Shown here: positions 7,660 through 17,228 of the stretch, in pieces | How the letters are laid out: every line of letters begins with the position of its first letter | Numbering within the stretch: position 1 is the stretch's first letter | From: Pseudomonas sputi | Lineage (GTDB): Bacteria; Pseudomonadota; Gammaproteobacteria; Pseudomonadales; Pseudomonadaceae | Length of the DNA stretch: 64,000 nucleotides | Direction: 5' to 3' | NCBI RefSeq assembly: GCF_021603585.1 | Contig: NZ_BQHI01000016.1 | Coordinates: forward strand, 52,162 to 116,161 | Notes under the pieces: generated by a model | What the model was told of the DNA's origin: nothing | Databases searched by the model: none | Seen by the model: the letters and a program-made list of their open reading frames with translations, nothing else | Translations under genes and position numbers: made by a program

Positions 7660-9645
7660 TCAGCCAAACATCGCGAATCCATCGACCGTGGCCGGCAGGT
7701 CGTAGACCTGGCCGTCAGCGGTCTGCAGATGCTCGATGTTGTTGTACCCGGCGTACCAGCCCTGCAGCTTCACGCCACTGTCGGGAACGCCAGTGCTGCC
7801 GTCGTTGGCACCATGCAGATAGGCGTCGTCACCGATGCGGGTGACGTTCAAGTGGCTGAGATTGGCGATGGTGTTCAGGATCAGGGTGTCATTGATATCC
7901 CAGCCCTCGTCCTGAATCGATACCAGCCCGGTGGTGTTCACCACGTAGGTGTCATCACCCGTACCGCCATAGGCACTGCCGCCAGAATGCAACTGACCGG
8001 CAAGATTGAGGATCAGCAGATCATTACCCTCATCGCCGGTCAGCAGGTAGTTGCGCTCTGCGCCCGTCAGGACATCGTTACCCGCCCCGCCGCGAGCATC
8101 CCCGCCGAACACTGTAATGGTGTCATTACCCTCGTCGCCACTGGCGAGGGTGTTCGTATCATGGGAATCGCTGATGATGACGTCGTCACCGGCGCCCCCC
8201 GACAACAAATCGGAGTTGTAGCCTTGCTCATCGAGACCGGACGCCAGACCGCCATAAATGCGGTCGTTGCCATCCCCACCAAAAATGAAGTCGAAGCCAG
8301 CGCCACCCTCAAGGATGTTGTTACCCGAGTCACCGTACAGGTGATCATCAAACCGGCTGCCGCGCAGGCCTTCGATATCGATAAAGGTGTCACCGAGGGC
8401 GATGCCGGTCTGCATGCTCCAGTTCAAAACAGCGTACAACCCTTCAGTGCTGTCGTCGTAGCTGACGATGTCGATACCCGCACCACCTTCGAAGCGATCC
8501 GCACCTGCACCACCTGACAGGACGTCATTGCCGGCACCGGAGATGATGGTGTTTTCCAGGTCGTTACCATACCCGGTGAAGTCTGCAGTACCGGTATACG
8601 TCATGTTCTCGACGAACGCTGCCATATGCATCGACGACACACTGGTGTTCAGTTGATCGGTGCCACCGGGGAAATTCTGCTCGACGATGATCACATCCTC
8701 GCTGTTGATCGTGTAAACGTCATCGCCCGCCCCACCCACCAGGGTCAGACCGCCGACGTTGGCGGTGAGATGGTCGCTGAACCAGGTGCCGATGACCTTC
8801 TCCACATTCAGCAGTCTGGCGTCAGTTGTTCCGCCGCCATTGCCGATCTGGATGTCGACCCCGTCAAAGGCGTTGAGATAACTCACAATGTCATAACCAT
8901 CGGCGCCATCGACGATCATCGCACCATCAAACAGGTACAGGGCGTCGTCGAAGTTTGAACCCTGAATCGCTTCAATGCTGGTGAAGCTATCGCCATAGGC
9001 GATGCTCGACCCGTCGTTAGTCCAGTCAGAAATCCTCACACCTTCAAGGCTGTCGCTATAGCTGACGGTATCGAAGCCATCGCCACCCACGAAGTGATCA
9101 GCGCCGGCGCCACCCCACAGCCAGTCGTTGCCGGCGCCACCGATGATCTCGTTGTCGCTGGCATTGCCGTAACCCTTGAAATCGCCCGTGCCGGTAAAGG
9201 TCAGCTTCTCGATGAACGGGTCCATCTTGATGGTGTTGAGACTGGTGCGCAGCTCGTCGTAGCCGAGATAGTTTTCCTCGATGATCGTCACACCCTCGCT
9301 GCCGACGATATACACATCGTCACCTACACTGCCTTCCAGCGTCACGCCGGCCACATTGCTGGTGAAGGTGTCATTTTGAAAAGTGCCGAAGACCTTCTCC
9401 ACGCCGATCAGCGTATCGACCTTGCCGTCAGCGGCAGTGACGGTCGTCGAGGTATCGTTGAACTCGACGCTAACCCCCGAGGACAAGGCGTAATAATTCG
9501 CCGTATCAAAACCTTCACCGCCATCCAGCACGTCTGATCCCGCAGTGGCGAACAGCAGATCATCCGACTCCAGTCCATAGAGTTCGTCATTGCCATCGGT
9601 GCCCCACAGGCCGTCCGCATCACTCGTTCCATTCACTACTGACAT
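7660..9645 (-). CDS. RTX (hemolysin-type calcium-binding repeat) protein
   Basis: 661 residues from the ATG at 9645, which follows an AAGGAAG site. The protein is acidic and rich in GGxGxDxL nonapeptides (GGAGNDWLWGGAGADHF, GGAGNDVLSGGAGADRF, GGAGFDFIFGGDGNDRIYGG), the calcium-binding beta-roll of RTX proteins. A unit of about 200 residues starting near VEKVFGT and VEKVIGT occurs twice, showing internal duplication. There is no N-terminal signal peptide; RTX proteins leave by type I secretion through a C-terminal signal, and no ABC/MFP/TolC genes are in the window. No enzymatic domain is visible. It lies inside the flagellar glycosylation island between strong terminators, so it is an independent unit. 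A structural or adhesive surface role is possible; function unknown. Confidence 0.88.
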   Translation of the reverse strand: MSVVNGTSDADGLWGTDGNDELYGLESDDLLFATAGSDVLDGGEGFDTANYYALSSGVSVEFNDTSTTVTAADGKVDTLIGVEKVFGTFQNDTFTSNVAGVTLEGSVGDDVYIVGSEGVTIIEENYLGYDELRTSLNTIKMDPFIEKLTFTGTGDFKGYGNASDNEIIGGAGNDWLWGGAGADHFVGGDGFDTVSYSDSLEGVRISDWTNDGSSIAYGDSFTSIEAIQGSNFDDALYLFDGAMIVDGADGYDIVSYLNAFDGVDIQIGNGGGTTDARLLNVEKVIGTWFSDHLTANVGGLTLVGGAGDDVYTINSEDVIIVEQNFPGGTDQLNTSVSSMHMAAFVENMTYTGTADFTGYGNDLENTIISGAGNDVLSGGAGADRFEGGAGIDIVSYDDSTEGLYAVLNWSMQTGIALGDTFIDIEGLRGSRFDDHLYGDSGNNILEGGAGFDFIFGGDGNDRIYGGLASGLDEQGYNSDLLSGGAGDDVIISDSHDTNTLASGDEGNDTITVFGGDARGGAGNDVLTGAERNYLLTGDEGNDLLILNLAGQLHSGGSAYGGTGDDTYVVNTTGLVSIQDEGWDINDTLILNTIANLSHLNVTRIGDDAYLHGANDGSTGVPDSGVKLQGWYAGYNNIEHLQTADGQVYDLPATVDGFAMFG

Positions 9646-9742
9646 TTGCGTCTTCCTTGCGTTGTTGTTGAATCGGGAAACCTGCCTCACGGGCACAGGC
9701 CGATCACGCCAGCAGCAACCGTCCGAGGTCAGCGAATAGAGA

Positions 9743-9799
9743 AGTATCGACAGGGAAATCGCGATGCTTGAGGCTCTGCGGTAAAAAAGTGTCGATACT
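9743..9799. repeat. Inverted repeat upstream of the RTX gene
   Basis: AGTATCGACA at 9743-9752 is repeated inverted as TGTCGATACT at 9790-9799, centres 47 bp apart. It lies about 100-150 bp upstream of the RTX start and could be a pair of regulator half-sites or a transcript stem. It has no T-run, so a terminator is unlikely. Confidence 0.45.
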
Positions 9800-9824
9800 G
9801 ATACAAACAGGATATTGAAGACGC

Positions 9825-9853
9825 AAAAAAGGCGACTCGAAAGTCGCCTTTTT
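9825..9853 (-). terminator. Rho-independent terminator after the large glycosyltransferase
   Basis: GGCGACT and AGTCGCC form a stem around a CGAA loop, with T runs on both strands. It begins 13 bases after the stop of the glycosyltransferase gene and separates it from the RTX unit. Confidence 0.9.
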
Positions 9854-9865
9854 CAGCAGTGCCGG

Positions 9866-12800
9866 TCAGTCCGCCAGCCAGCCGTTTTCCCAGTACCGCA
9901 GGTTGTCGCCCCGCAGTACGTAGTCGCGCAATACGATTTCTCGCAGTTCATCGCCCATGCGATAGCTCGCATCGGGATCGGCCAGGTGCATGCGGATTGC
10001 CTGCAGCCACTCGTCCGTGGAGTTGGTCTTGACCCGGGTGCACGGCAGGTAACCCTGATAGGCCTCGGTGTCGGTGCAGACCACCGGATAGCCGCACGCG
10101 CCGTACTCCAGCAGGCGCAGGTTGCTCTTGCAGTCGTTGAAGATGTGGAACTCCAGCGGTGCGAGGGCCAGGTCGAGGTTGAGGCTGGCCAGTTTCGCCG
10201 GATACACATCCAGCGGGATCACGCCGTGAAACTCATGCATGTACGGGCGCAAGTCATCCGGGCACATGCCGAAAAACACCCAATCGACCTCGTTTGCCAG
10301 CTCACGGACCACATCGGCAATCACCGCCAGATCTCCGTGGTGACTGGTGCCGCCACCCCAGCCGACCCGCGGCTTTTTCGAGGTGCGACGCTGGCTGTGC
10401 AAGTCAGTCCACAAGTGCCGCGACAACATGTTCGGTACCACCCGGATGTCGTGATGCATGTCCGACAGAACGTTGGCCAGCGGCTGGGTAGACACCACCA
10501 CACGATCGCACAGACCGATCGCCCGCCGCACCAGCCGCTCCATTTCCTGCTTGTTCGGCATGTTGCGGATGTGCGCGTTGCGATGAGGGACATCGATGAC
10601 ATAGTCGTCAAGTTCGTAGATCCGCCGGGCGTTGAAAAAGTTTTTCAACGGCGGAATTTCCTCGATGGCACCTTCCGAGTAACGCCCTTGCAATACGATC
10701 ACGTCGGGCGACTGACGCTCGATATCGATGATCGAAGGCAAGCCATAGCAAATCCGCCCTTCGGCACGATTGGCCGCCTCCAGCTCGATCATCGGCTGGC
10801 TGATGCGATAGTGGCCGATAGCGGAAGCGTTGATCGGTACCGCCAGCACATTCGGCAGCTGCGTGCACGAAAACGGGCTCCAACCGGTACGCAGGCCCGG
10901 CTCCAGACTGAAGCTGGTCGCACCGACCCCCTGCACCGCCAGATTGACGTTAAACGCAGGATCGCGCGCAATCACTGGCAACCAGCGCTTGTAGAACGTT
11001 TCGTGCTCCTGAATCTGCAGTTGCTCTTCTTCTGCCGTGGCCTCGGCCGTCGGCCGCGCGCCCAGGGCCAGCATGGCATAAGGTGTCCAGACCACCAAGT
11101 AACCTTCCCGGCCGACGCGCAGACACAGATCCGCCACATTGAGGGCCTGCGCCAGATCCTGTTCGTCGAGCCCGTCGACAGCTTCGTAGACAGTCTTGCG
11201 AATCATCAGGCAATCACCGCCGACCGCACTCAGGTCATGCACCGCCTGCAAGCGGAACATGTACCCGTCCGCCTGCAGCGACTGACCATAGAAGGGCAAT
11301 CCCACGGCGCCCTGCATGCCCAGAATCAGGCCGGCATGCAGCACGCAACCGTCCGGATTGTACAACTTGGCGCCGACGACCCCGACTTCCGGACGCTGCG
11401 CATGATTGAGCAGTTCGTCCAGCCAGTCGGACTGGGTAATCACCGCAAAGGTATTGAGCATCAGCACGTATTCGCCGCGGGCCTGCCCTACCGCAAAGTT
11501 GTGCGTGGCGGCGGCATTGCCCTGCTGCGCAAAGCTCAGCACGCGAACCCGGTCACTGCCCAGTTGCGCCATGCCGTCCAGCCAGGCCAGCGCTTCGGCG
11601 CTGGTGCTGCCGTTATCGACCAGCAGCAGCTCGTATTCGGTGTAGGCAGTTTTTTCCAGCAGCGTCTCGACACAGCGCTGCAAGGCGGCGGTCTGGTCTT
11701 TGGTCACGATAATGATCGAGACCAACGGACGCCGTGCGTGATGATAGTCGACGCGATTGAGCAGTTCGGAGCTGCCACGGCGAATGTCATGGGCCAGACC
11801 GAGCCGTTGCAGATGCGCCTGGAGCACCCGCGGATTCTGTTCGAGGACGCCCGGGGCCACGAGCCATCTGGACAGGTCAAAAGGCGATTCCAGCATGACC
11901 TCGGCGATGTGGCCGACAACCTGTGTGCCGTCGTTCTCGACCAGTCGCCACAACACATCGTGCGGCGCCAGCTGAGCGAAGTCAGGAGCGAAACCACCCA
12001 GCGCCAGAAAACGCTCACGCTCGAATGCCAATGCCCGACCGACATAGGGGTAGCTGCGCATCAGGTCGAGGTTGAAATCCGGCTTGAATGCAGGCTCTGC
12101 GGACTCCCCGTTACGCAAGCTGCCCTCGTCGCTGTACAGACATTTCAGTGACGGGTAATGCACGATGCGCTCGGCCATGACCAGCAATGCCGGTGCCACC
12201 AGCCGATCACCGGCCTGCAGCAGGTAAAACCAGTCGGCTCCCGCCAATTGTGGCAGCAGCGTATTGATCTGTTCCATGCCGTCGTCTTGCAAAGGCATGC
12301 GGAACACCCGCCCGTCCAGCTCGGTTTCGGTACACGAGGCGGACAGGACAAGGATCAGCTCCGGCGGATAATCCTGGGCGGCAAGCGATGCCAGCGTGCG
12401 TTCGACACCGTCACGACTGCCCTGCCCGTCGATGACGATCGGCACGATCCGGGGTTGATGCGACCAGCCGGCCAGGGTTTCCGGCAACAACGTGCGCTGA
12501 CCTTCGGTCAGTACCCGGCAATTGAGCCACTGCGCGTAGAGTTCGGCAAAACTCCAGCTGTCGATGCCGACACTCCACTCCTGGCGGCTCTGCTTGGAGC
12601 CCAGAGTGCGACTCAGCGGCAGTTCCTCCCAGACCCGGGGAGACTCGTCGGCCTTGCTCAGCGGAACATAGCGAACCCATCCCGGCGCCGGCGCTGCTTC
12701 GCCGCTGCGCGATTTGAGCATCTGCAGCATCCACTCACGCTCGACCTCGAGCGCGTCTTTCATCGACTGTTGCGCACTCAGGCGTTCCGGGTACAGCCGC

Positions 12801-13459
12801 TCGGCGCTGAGCACGTTGTTGGACACCGCCAGATTGCCGCGCCGCAGCAGGCAGACGTACAGAGCAAAATCCAGCGAAGCGATGAAACAGTGACCTTCCT
12901 GAGTCAGCGCCGGCAACAACGCTTCAACGTCGGCACGCCGGAACATCGCGTTAGTAAACCCGCCGAGGACATTGACCGGGAATTTCTCGAAGATGCCCAG
13001 CAAGTCGTCGCCCTTGAACAGACCGCTGTGCGGCGACAACGATGTGTTTTCCAGGCGCGCGGGCAGGATGATGTCCTGCGCATCCCACAACAGTCGCTGG
13101 GCCAGTACCAGACTGACCTCTTCACGCATCATCTCCTGGGCCTGCTGCCGGATGCAGTCGGCATACAAGTGATCGTCGTCGCACAGGAACTTGATGAACT
13201 CACCCCGCGCCTGACTCAGGCACGCCTTGAGGTTGCCGATCATTCCCAGAGTGCGCGGATTGCGCACATAACGTACCTCGACGCCGGACTGCTCGATGAC
13301 CGAGGCTACGATGCGTTCGATCTCGGGACCCCGACTGTCATCGCAGACGATAATTTCCAGAGGGCTGTAAGTCTGGCTGACAGCACTGTTCAATGTCCGC
13401 TCGAAAAAGCGTGGATTGAAGGCAGGAATGACGACGCTGACAAGGGGAAGTGAATTCAC
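9866..13459 (-). CDS. Multi-module flagellin glycosyltransferase (FgtA/Fgt1-like)
   Basis: 1197 residues from a GTG at 13459; the first strand LVSVVIPAFNP begins only 5 residues in, so an earlier TTG is unlikely. An N-terminal GT2 domain covers about 1-230. A second GT2-like segment (RIVPIVIDGQGS) lies near 340-520. A third, clear GT2 module (LVSIIIVTKDQT) starts near 578. A GT4-type GT-B module fills about 870-1197, with RVGWGGGTSHHGD and the nucleotide-sugar end LRLLEYGACGYPVVCTD. Huge transferases next to flgL are known in P. syringae (Fgt1) and P. aeruginosa (FgtA), where they glycosylate flagellin. By position and layout this is the same type. It probably adds one or more core sugars to FliC serines. 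Specificity is inferred. Confidence 0.85.
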   Translation of the reverse strand: MNSLPLVSVVIPAFNPRFFERTLNSAVSQTYSPLEIIVCDDSRGPEIERIVASVIEQSGVEVRYVRNPRTLGMIGNLKACLSQARGEFIKFLCDDDHLYADCIRQQAQEMMREEVSLVLAQRLLWDAQDIILPARLENTSLSPHSGLFKGDDLLGIFEKFPVNVLGGFTNAMFRRADVEALLPALTQEGHCFIASLDFALYVCLLRRGNLAVSNNVLSAERLYPERLSAQQSMKDALEVEREWMLQMLKSRSGEAAPAPGWVRYVPLSKADESPRVWEELPLSRTLGSKQSRQEWSVGIDSWSFAELYAQWLNCRVLTEGQRTLLPETLAGWSHQPRIVPIVIDGQGSRDGVERTLASLAAQDYPPELILVLSASCTETELDGRVFRMPLQDDGMEQINTLLPQLAGADWFYLLQAGDRLVAPALLVMAERIVHYPSLKCLYSDEGSLRNGESAEPAFKPDFNLDLMRSYPYVGRALAFERERFLALGGFAPDFAQLAPHDVLWRLVENDGTQVVGHIAEVMLESPFDLSRWLVAPGVLEQNPRVLQAHLQRLGLAHDIRRGSSELLNRVDYHHARRPLVSIIIVTKDQTAALQRCVETLLEKTAYTEYELLLVDNGSTSAEALAWLDGMAQLGSDRVRVLSFAQQGNAAATHNFAVGQARGEYVLMLNTFAVITQSDWLDELLNHAQRPEVGVVGAKLYNPDGCVLHAGLILGMQGAVGLPFYGQSLQADGYMFRLQAVHDLSAVGGDCLMIRKTVYEAVDGLDEQDLAQALNVADLCLRVGREGYLVVWTPYAMLALGARPTAEATAEEEQLQIQEHETFYKRWLPVIARDPAFNVNLAVQGVGATSFSLEPGLRTGWSPFSCTQLPNVLAVPINASAIGHYRISQPMIELEAANRAEGRICYGLPSIIDIERQSPDVIVLQGRYSEGAIEEIPPLKNFFNARRIYELDDYVIDVPHRNAHIRNMPNKQEMERLVRRAIGLCDRVVVSTQPLANVLSDMHHDIRVVPNMLSRHLWTDLHSQRRTSKKPRVGWGGGTSHHGDLAVIADVVRELANEVDWVFFGMCPDDLRPYMHEFHGVIPLDVYPAKLASLNLDLALAPLEFHIFNDCKSNLRLLEYGACGYPVVCTDTEAYQGYLPCTRVKTNSTDEWLQAIRMHLADPDASYRMGDELREIVLRDYVLRGDNLRYWENGWLAD

Positions 13460-13550
13460 GGCGGACTCGCAAGCGGCGGGAACCCGCCCGGAACAGCGAG
13501 CCCTTTGAAACCGCAGAAAAAGACAAAGGATACAGAGCGATCGGAGCAAG

Positions 13551-13568
13551 CGGGCGCTTGCGCGCCCG
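13551..13568 (-). terminator. Hairpin after flgL
   Basis: CGGGCGC-TTGC-GCGCCCG forms a perfect 7-bp stem 9 bases past the flgL stop. No T-run follows on the minus strand, so it may only weaken or process the transcript and let some reading continue into the glycosyltransferase. Confidence 0.4.
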
Positions 13569-13576
13569 TTCAGGCT

Positions 13577-15148
13577 TCAGATCTTGTTGAACAGACCCAA
13601 CTGAGAGATTTTGCTGAACGCCAGTTGCGAGGCCTGCAGCATGGTCTGCTGCAAGGTCAGGCGGGTCATCACTTCGGCCGGATCCGAATCACGGATCGTG
13701 CCCTGGGTGCTGGCGTTTGCCAGTTGCAGGCTCTGGTTGGTGGTGCTCTGGTCATCCAGCGACTGCCCGCGGGCACCGATGGACGTCACCGCACTGCCGA
13801 TCTGGTTGGCGGCGCTGTCAATGTTGCCCAGCGCCGACTCCATCGCCCCCTGGAATTTCTGCTTGGCCACCGGATCACCGTCGATCGGGGTGTTCAGCGC
13901 CGTGACCATCTGGCCCAGGGTGTCGAGCACGTTCTGAGTCTGATGGTTGTTGGACTGGATCGAGAACTGGTCACCGGCCGCTGGCGTGCCACCGAGGGCA
14001 AAGGTCACGCCTGCTGCCGTGGCGTTGCCGCCGGCCACAGTACCCGACGAGATCGGCTTGCTGTCGGCGGTGACAGGCGCCGCGTACAGGTCGAAGTCCG
14101 TGGCGCTGGTGAATTTCAGCACCGCGCCGCCGCCGGACGGGAAGGCCGACGTGTAGGCTGCCTGGTTGGTCACGCTGGAACCGGTGATGACCGCCGTCGA
14201 CGGGTTGCCCGGGCTGCGTGAGGTGGTGAACGAATCCGGCGAAGCCGACAGCTGGAAGCTGTGACCGGCAATGACTGCGTCCGGGTTGGTGTCACCGGCC
14301 TTGAGGTTGATGTTCAACTTCATGTCGACGCCACGGAAGCTGACCGTCTGGTTGGCGCCGTTGCTGTTGCTGATCAGACCGTTCTGGCTGGCTTCGGCCG
14401 TCACATCGTTGCCCAAGGCATCGGTGATCTTCAGCTGAGTGCTGCTGATGAAGTCCACGGTGTACGGCTGGCCGGCCGTGAACTTGGCGTTATACGTCGC
14501 GGCGGTGCCTACGATACCGTTGGTCAACACCACGCGACCGTCATCAACGGCCGGAGCCGTCATATTGGTCTGGGTGCGGGCAGTATTGATGGTCTGCTGG
14601 AAAGCATCCCAACCGGTGGTGTTGGTGGCCACCGACAGGCCGTCGCCAATGCCCAGGTTGATCTGGGTCTGGTCACCGTTGTAGGTGTAGGTGCCGTCGG
14701 CATTCTGCGAGTACGGCGCGGTATCGGTTTTCGAACCGGAGAACAGATAGTTGCCGTTGGCATCCTTGGAGTTCATCAGCCCCAGCACCTGTTGCTGGAT
14801 CTGGCTCAGTTCGGCGGCGTAAGCCTGGCGGTCCTTGTCGGTGGCGATGCCGTTGTTGGCTGCCAGCCCGATTTCCTTGGCGCGCTGCAAGGCGTCGGTG
14901 ATGGCCGTCAGCGTGGACTCCTGAACGGTCAGCGAGCTCTTGGTGGTGTCGATGTTGCCTTTGTACTGATCAAGCATCGCGGCTTGCTGACCCAGGCGCA
15001 GCAAACGACCCGCTCCGATCGGATCGTCGGCGGCGGTGTTGATGCGCTGCAGGCTGCTGGCTTCGTTGGCGGTCGCGACCGTCTTGCTGTAGTTGCGCTG
15101 ATATTGGGCAGCTTGCGTCGCGTAATACTGGGCGGTGGAAATGCGCAT
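13577..15148 (-). CDS. flgL: Flagellar hook-filament junction protein FlgL (HAP3)
   Basis: 523 residues. The N-terminal D0 helix MRISTAQYYATQAAQYQ and the C-terminal coiled-coil ending NASTQGTIRDSDPAEVMTRL are typical flagellin-like ends of FlgL. The middle is an enlarged, variable domain, making this longer than enteric FlgL of about 317 residues, as usual in Pseudomonas. It is exported through the flagellar apparatus and joins FlgK to the FliC filament. It follows flgK by 13 bases in the same operon, with an AAGGAG binding site. Confidence 0.96.
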   Translation of the reverse strand: MRISTAQYYATQAAQYQRNYSKTVATANEASSLQRINTAADDPIGAGRLLRLGQQAAMLDQYKGNIDTTKSSLTVQESTLTAITDALQRAKEIGLAANNGIATDKDRQAYAAELSQIQQQVLGLMNSKDANGNYLFSGSKTDTAPYSQNADGTYTYNGDQTQINLGIGDGLSVATNTTGWDAFQQTINTARTQTNMTAPAVDDGRVVLTNGIVGTAATYNAKFTAGQPYTVDFISSTQLKITDALGNDVTAEASQNGLISNSNGANQTVSFRGVDMKLNINLKAGDTNPDAVIAGHSFQLSASPDSFTTSRSPGNPSTAVITGSSVTNQAAYTSAFPSGGGAVLKFTSATDFDLYAAPVTADSKPISSGTVAGGNATAAGVTFALGGTPAAGDQFSIQSNNHQTQNVLDTLGQMVTALNTPIDGDPVAKQKFQGAMESALGNIDSAANQIGSAVTSIGARGQSLDDQSTTNQSLQLANASTQGTIRDSDPAEVMTRLTLQQTMLQASQLAFSKISQLGLFNKI

Positions 15149-15161
15149 GAATTACGGCTCC

Positions 15162-17207
15162 TTAAAGACTGTTGATCAGCGTGGCGAAGGTTTCCTGCGC
15201 AGCTTTGATGATCTGCGAAGACGCTGTGTAGTACTGCTGATACTTGACCAGGTTGCCGGTCTCTTCGTCCAGGTTGACCTGGGACAGCGAGTCCCGCGCC
15301 CCCTGGGCCTGATCCAGGATCACCGTGGTGGCCGCGCTGTCGGACTTGCCCTGGGCGGCCTGGGTACCGACGTTGGTCACCAGTTTGTTGTAGGCGTCGG
15401 TCAGGCTGATGCCCTTGCTCGCCGTGCCGGTGTCCACGGTCTGCTTGGTCTGCAAACCGACCAGCGCCTGGGCGTTGCGGTTGTCTGAAGAAGCTGCGCC
15501 GGTCAGGTTGATGGTGAAGGTTTCGCCGGACTTCGGCGTCGCGCCCACGGTGGTCTGCACGGTGAAGGTCTTTTGCACGTTCGGAATGACGGTGGTGTCC
15601 ATCACCGGAGCACCGGTGGAATCGACCATGCCGATCTTCAGGTTCAGGGTGTTCGCCTGACCAGGAACGATGACGCCGGAGCCGATCGTGGCGCCCTTGG
15701 CGTCAACCATGTTGTAAGTCTGACTGCCGCTGGTGGTGGCGCCGAATACCAGTTTGACCGGGGTCGAATACTTGAGCGCGTTCTGCAGCTCCGCCTGGGC
15801 CGCCGGGTTGTAGATGTCGACAACGTCGGTCAGCGTCGGCTGAGTGTAGGTGCCCGAGTTGTTGGCACTGGCCACGCCGGTCAACGGTGCGGCTGCGGCG
15901 ATTTTCTTCGGGTCGGTGAGCACGGTCTGGATGCTGGCCGCCGCGTTGCGGGTCGGGGTGATCTTGAACGTGTCGCCGGCGCTCAGGGCACCACCGTTGA
16001 GGGCCAGGGTAAAGCCGTCGATCACCGGAGGCGGTGTGGTCGTGGTGCTGAACGAACCCATGTCGGTGCCGTCGGAGCGCTTGACCGTGTAGTTGGTCGC
16101 GCTGGTGAAGGTGACCTGGTAGTCGCTGGTGGTCAGCTTGCCGGTGTCCTTGATGGTGACGTCAAGGTTGCCCGAACCTGCGCTGTTGCCGGACTGGGCA
16201 ATACTGCGCTGGCTGATCAGGGCGGCACTGTTGATGTCGTTGAAAATCGCCGCGCCAAAGTCACCGTTCTTGTCGATGCCCTGGGCTTGCTGGCGGTTGA
16301 TCTGGTCGGCAACGACCAGCGCCACACGGCCCAGTTCATTGAGTGCAGGATCGAGCACTTCCTTGCGATAGGTCAGAAGGCCGCCGATTTCACCACCGGT
16401 CATCGCCGAGGTGATGTCGATGGTGCTCGAACCACGATCCATCTGAATGCCCATGCGCGACGGGTCACCCTTGACCGGCACGGTGCTCAGGGTATTGGTG
16501 GTATTGCCGATGACCAACGGCTGGCCGCTGCCGATGTAGATGTCGAAGCTGGTGCCACGTTCAACGACTTGCGCGCCAGTCAGCTCGGAGAGCTGACGCA
16601 CGGCTTCGTTACGGCTGTCGAGCAGATCGTTCGGCTGGCCGCCGCTGGTGGAGATCTCGCCGATCTTCTGGTTCAGCGTGGCAATCGAGGTTGCCAGTTT
16701 GTTCACCTGGGACGCCATGTCGGACAGGTTGCCATTGAGCGTGGCGTTCTGATCGTTCATCTGCTTGGCCAGCGCATTGAAGCGACTGGTCAGGGCCTGC
16801 GCGCCGGTCAGCACCGACTGGCGGGAAGTGTCGTCGGTGGCCGAGGTCGATACGCCTTGCATCGACGTGAAGAACTTCTGCAGCACACCGGTCAGGCCGG
16901 TATTGGTGTCGGACAGCGAGCCGTCCAGCGCGGTCGCCTGCGCACCGAAAGCGGCGGCTTCGCTATTGAGCGACGTGGCGGTACGCAGCTGAGATTCAAG
17001 GTAGGAGTTGTACACCCGGCGCACGTCGGCCAGGGTCGTACCGGTACCGATGAACACGTTGCCATACTGGATCGAGGACTTGGTGCCCTGCACGGTTTGC
17101 TGGCGTGAATAACCGGCGGTGTCGACGTTGGCAATGTTGTTACCCGTCACAGCCAGAGAGGACGAACTCGCGGCCAGTCCCGACATCCCGATATTGAGCA
17201 AACTCAT
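15162..17207 (-). CDS. flgK: Flagellar hook-associated protein FlgK (HAP1)
   Basis: 681 residues. The start MSLLNIGMSGLAASSSSLAVTGNNIANVDTAGY-type sequence is the rod/hook/HAP N-terminal signature, and the C-terminal ends with LDEETGNLVKYQQYYTASSQIIKAAQE, the conserved FlgK D0 helix. It forms the first junction ring between hook and filament and is exported by the flagellar type III system. The central domain is longer than in enterics. It lies between flgJ and flgL in the late rod/hook operon. Confidence 0.96.
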   Translation of the reverse strand: MSLLNIGMSGLAASSSSLAVTGNNIANVDTAGYSRQQTVQGTKSSIQYGNVFIGTGTTLADVRRVYNSYLESQLRTATSLNSEAAAFGAQATALDGSLSDTNTGLTGVLQKFFTSMQGVSTSATDDTSRQSVLTGAQALTSRFNALAKQMNDQNATLNGNLSDMASQVNKLATSIATLNQKIGEISTSGGQPNDLLDSRNEAVRQLSELTGAQVVERGTSFDIYIGSGQPLVIGNTTNTLSTVPVKGDPSRMGIQMDRGSSTIDITSAMTGGEIGGLLTYRKEVLDPALNELGRVALVVADQINRQQAQGIDKNGDFGAAIFNDINSAALISQRSIAQSGNSAGSGNLDVTIKDTGKLTTSDYQVTFTSATNYTVKRSDGTDMGSFSTTTTPPPVIDGFTLALNGGALSAGDTFKITPTRNAAASIQTVLTDPKKIAAAAPLTGVASANNSGTYTQPTLTDVVDIYNPAAQAELQNALKYSTPVKLVFGATTSGSQTYNMVDAKGATIGSGVIVPGQANTLNLKIGMVDSTGAPVMDTTVIPNVQKTFTVQTTVGATPKSGETFTINLTGAASSDNRNAQALVGLQTKQTVDTGTASKGISLTDAYNKLVTNVGTQAAQGKSDSAATTVILDQAQGARDSLSQVNLDEETGNLVKYQQYYTASSQIIKAAQETFATLINSL

Positions 17208-17228
17208 GATTCAAACCTTACCTTGTGT

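Noticed and set aside
9815-12151. Long plus-strand ORF of 778 codons
   Set aside because: Opposite-strand shadow of the large glycosyltransferase; arginine/glutamine/histidine-rich with no domain.
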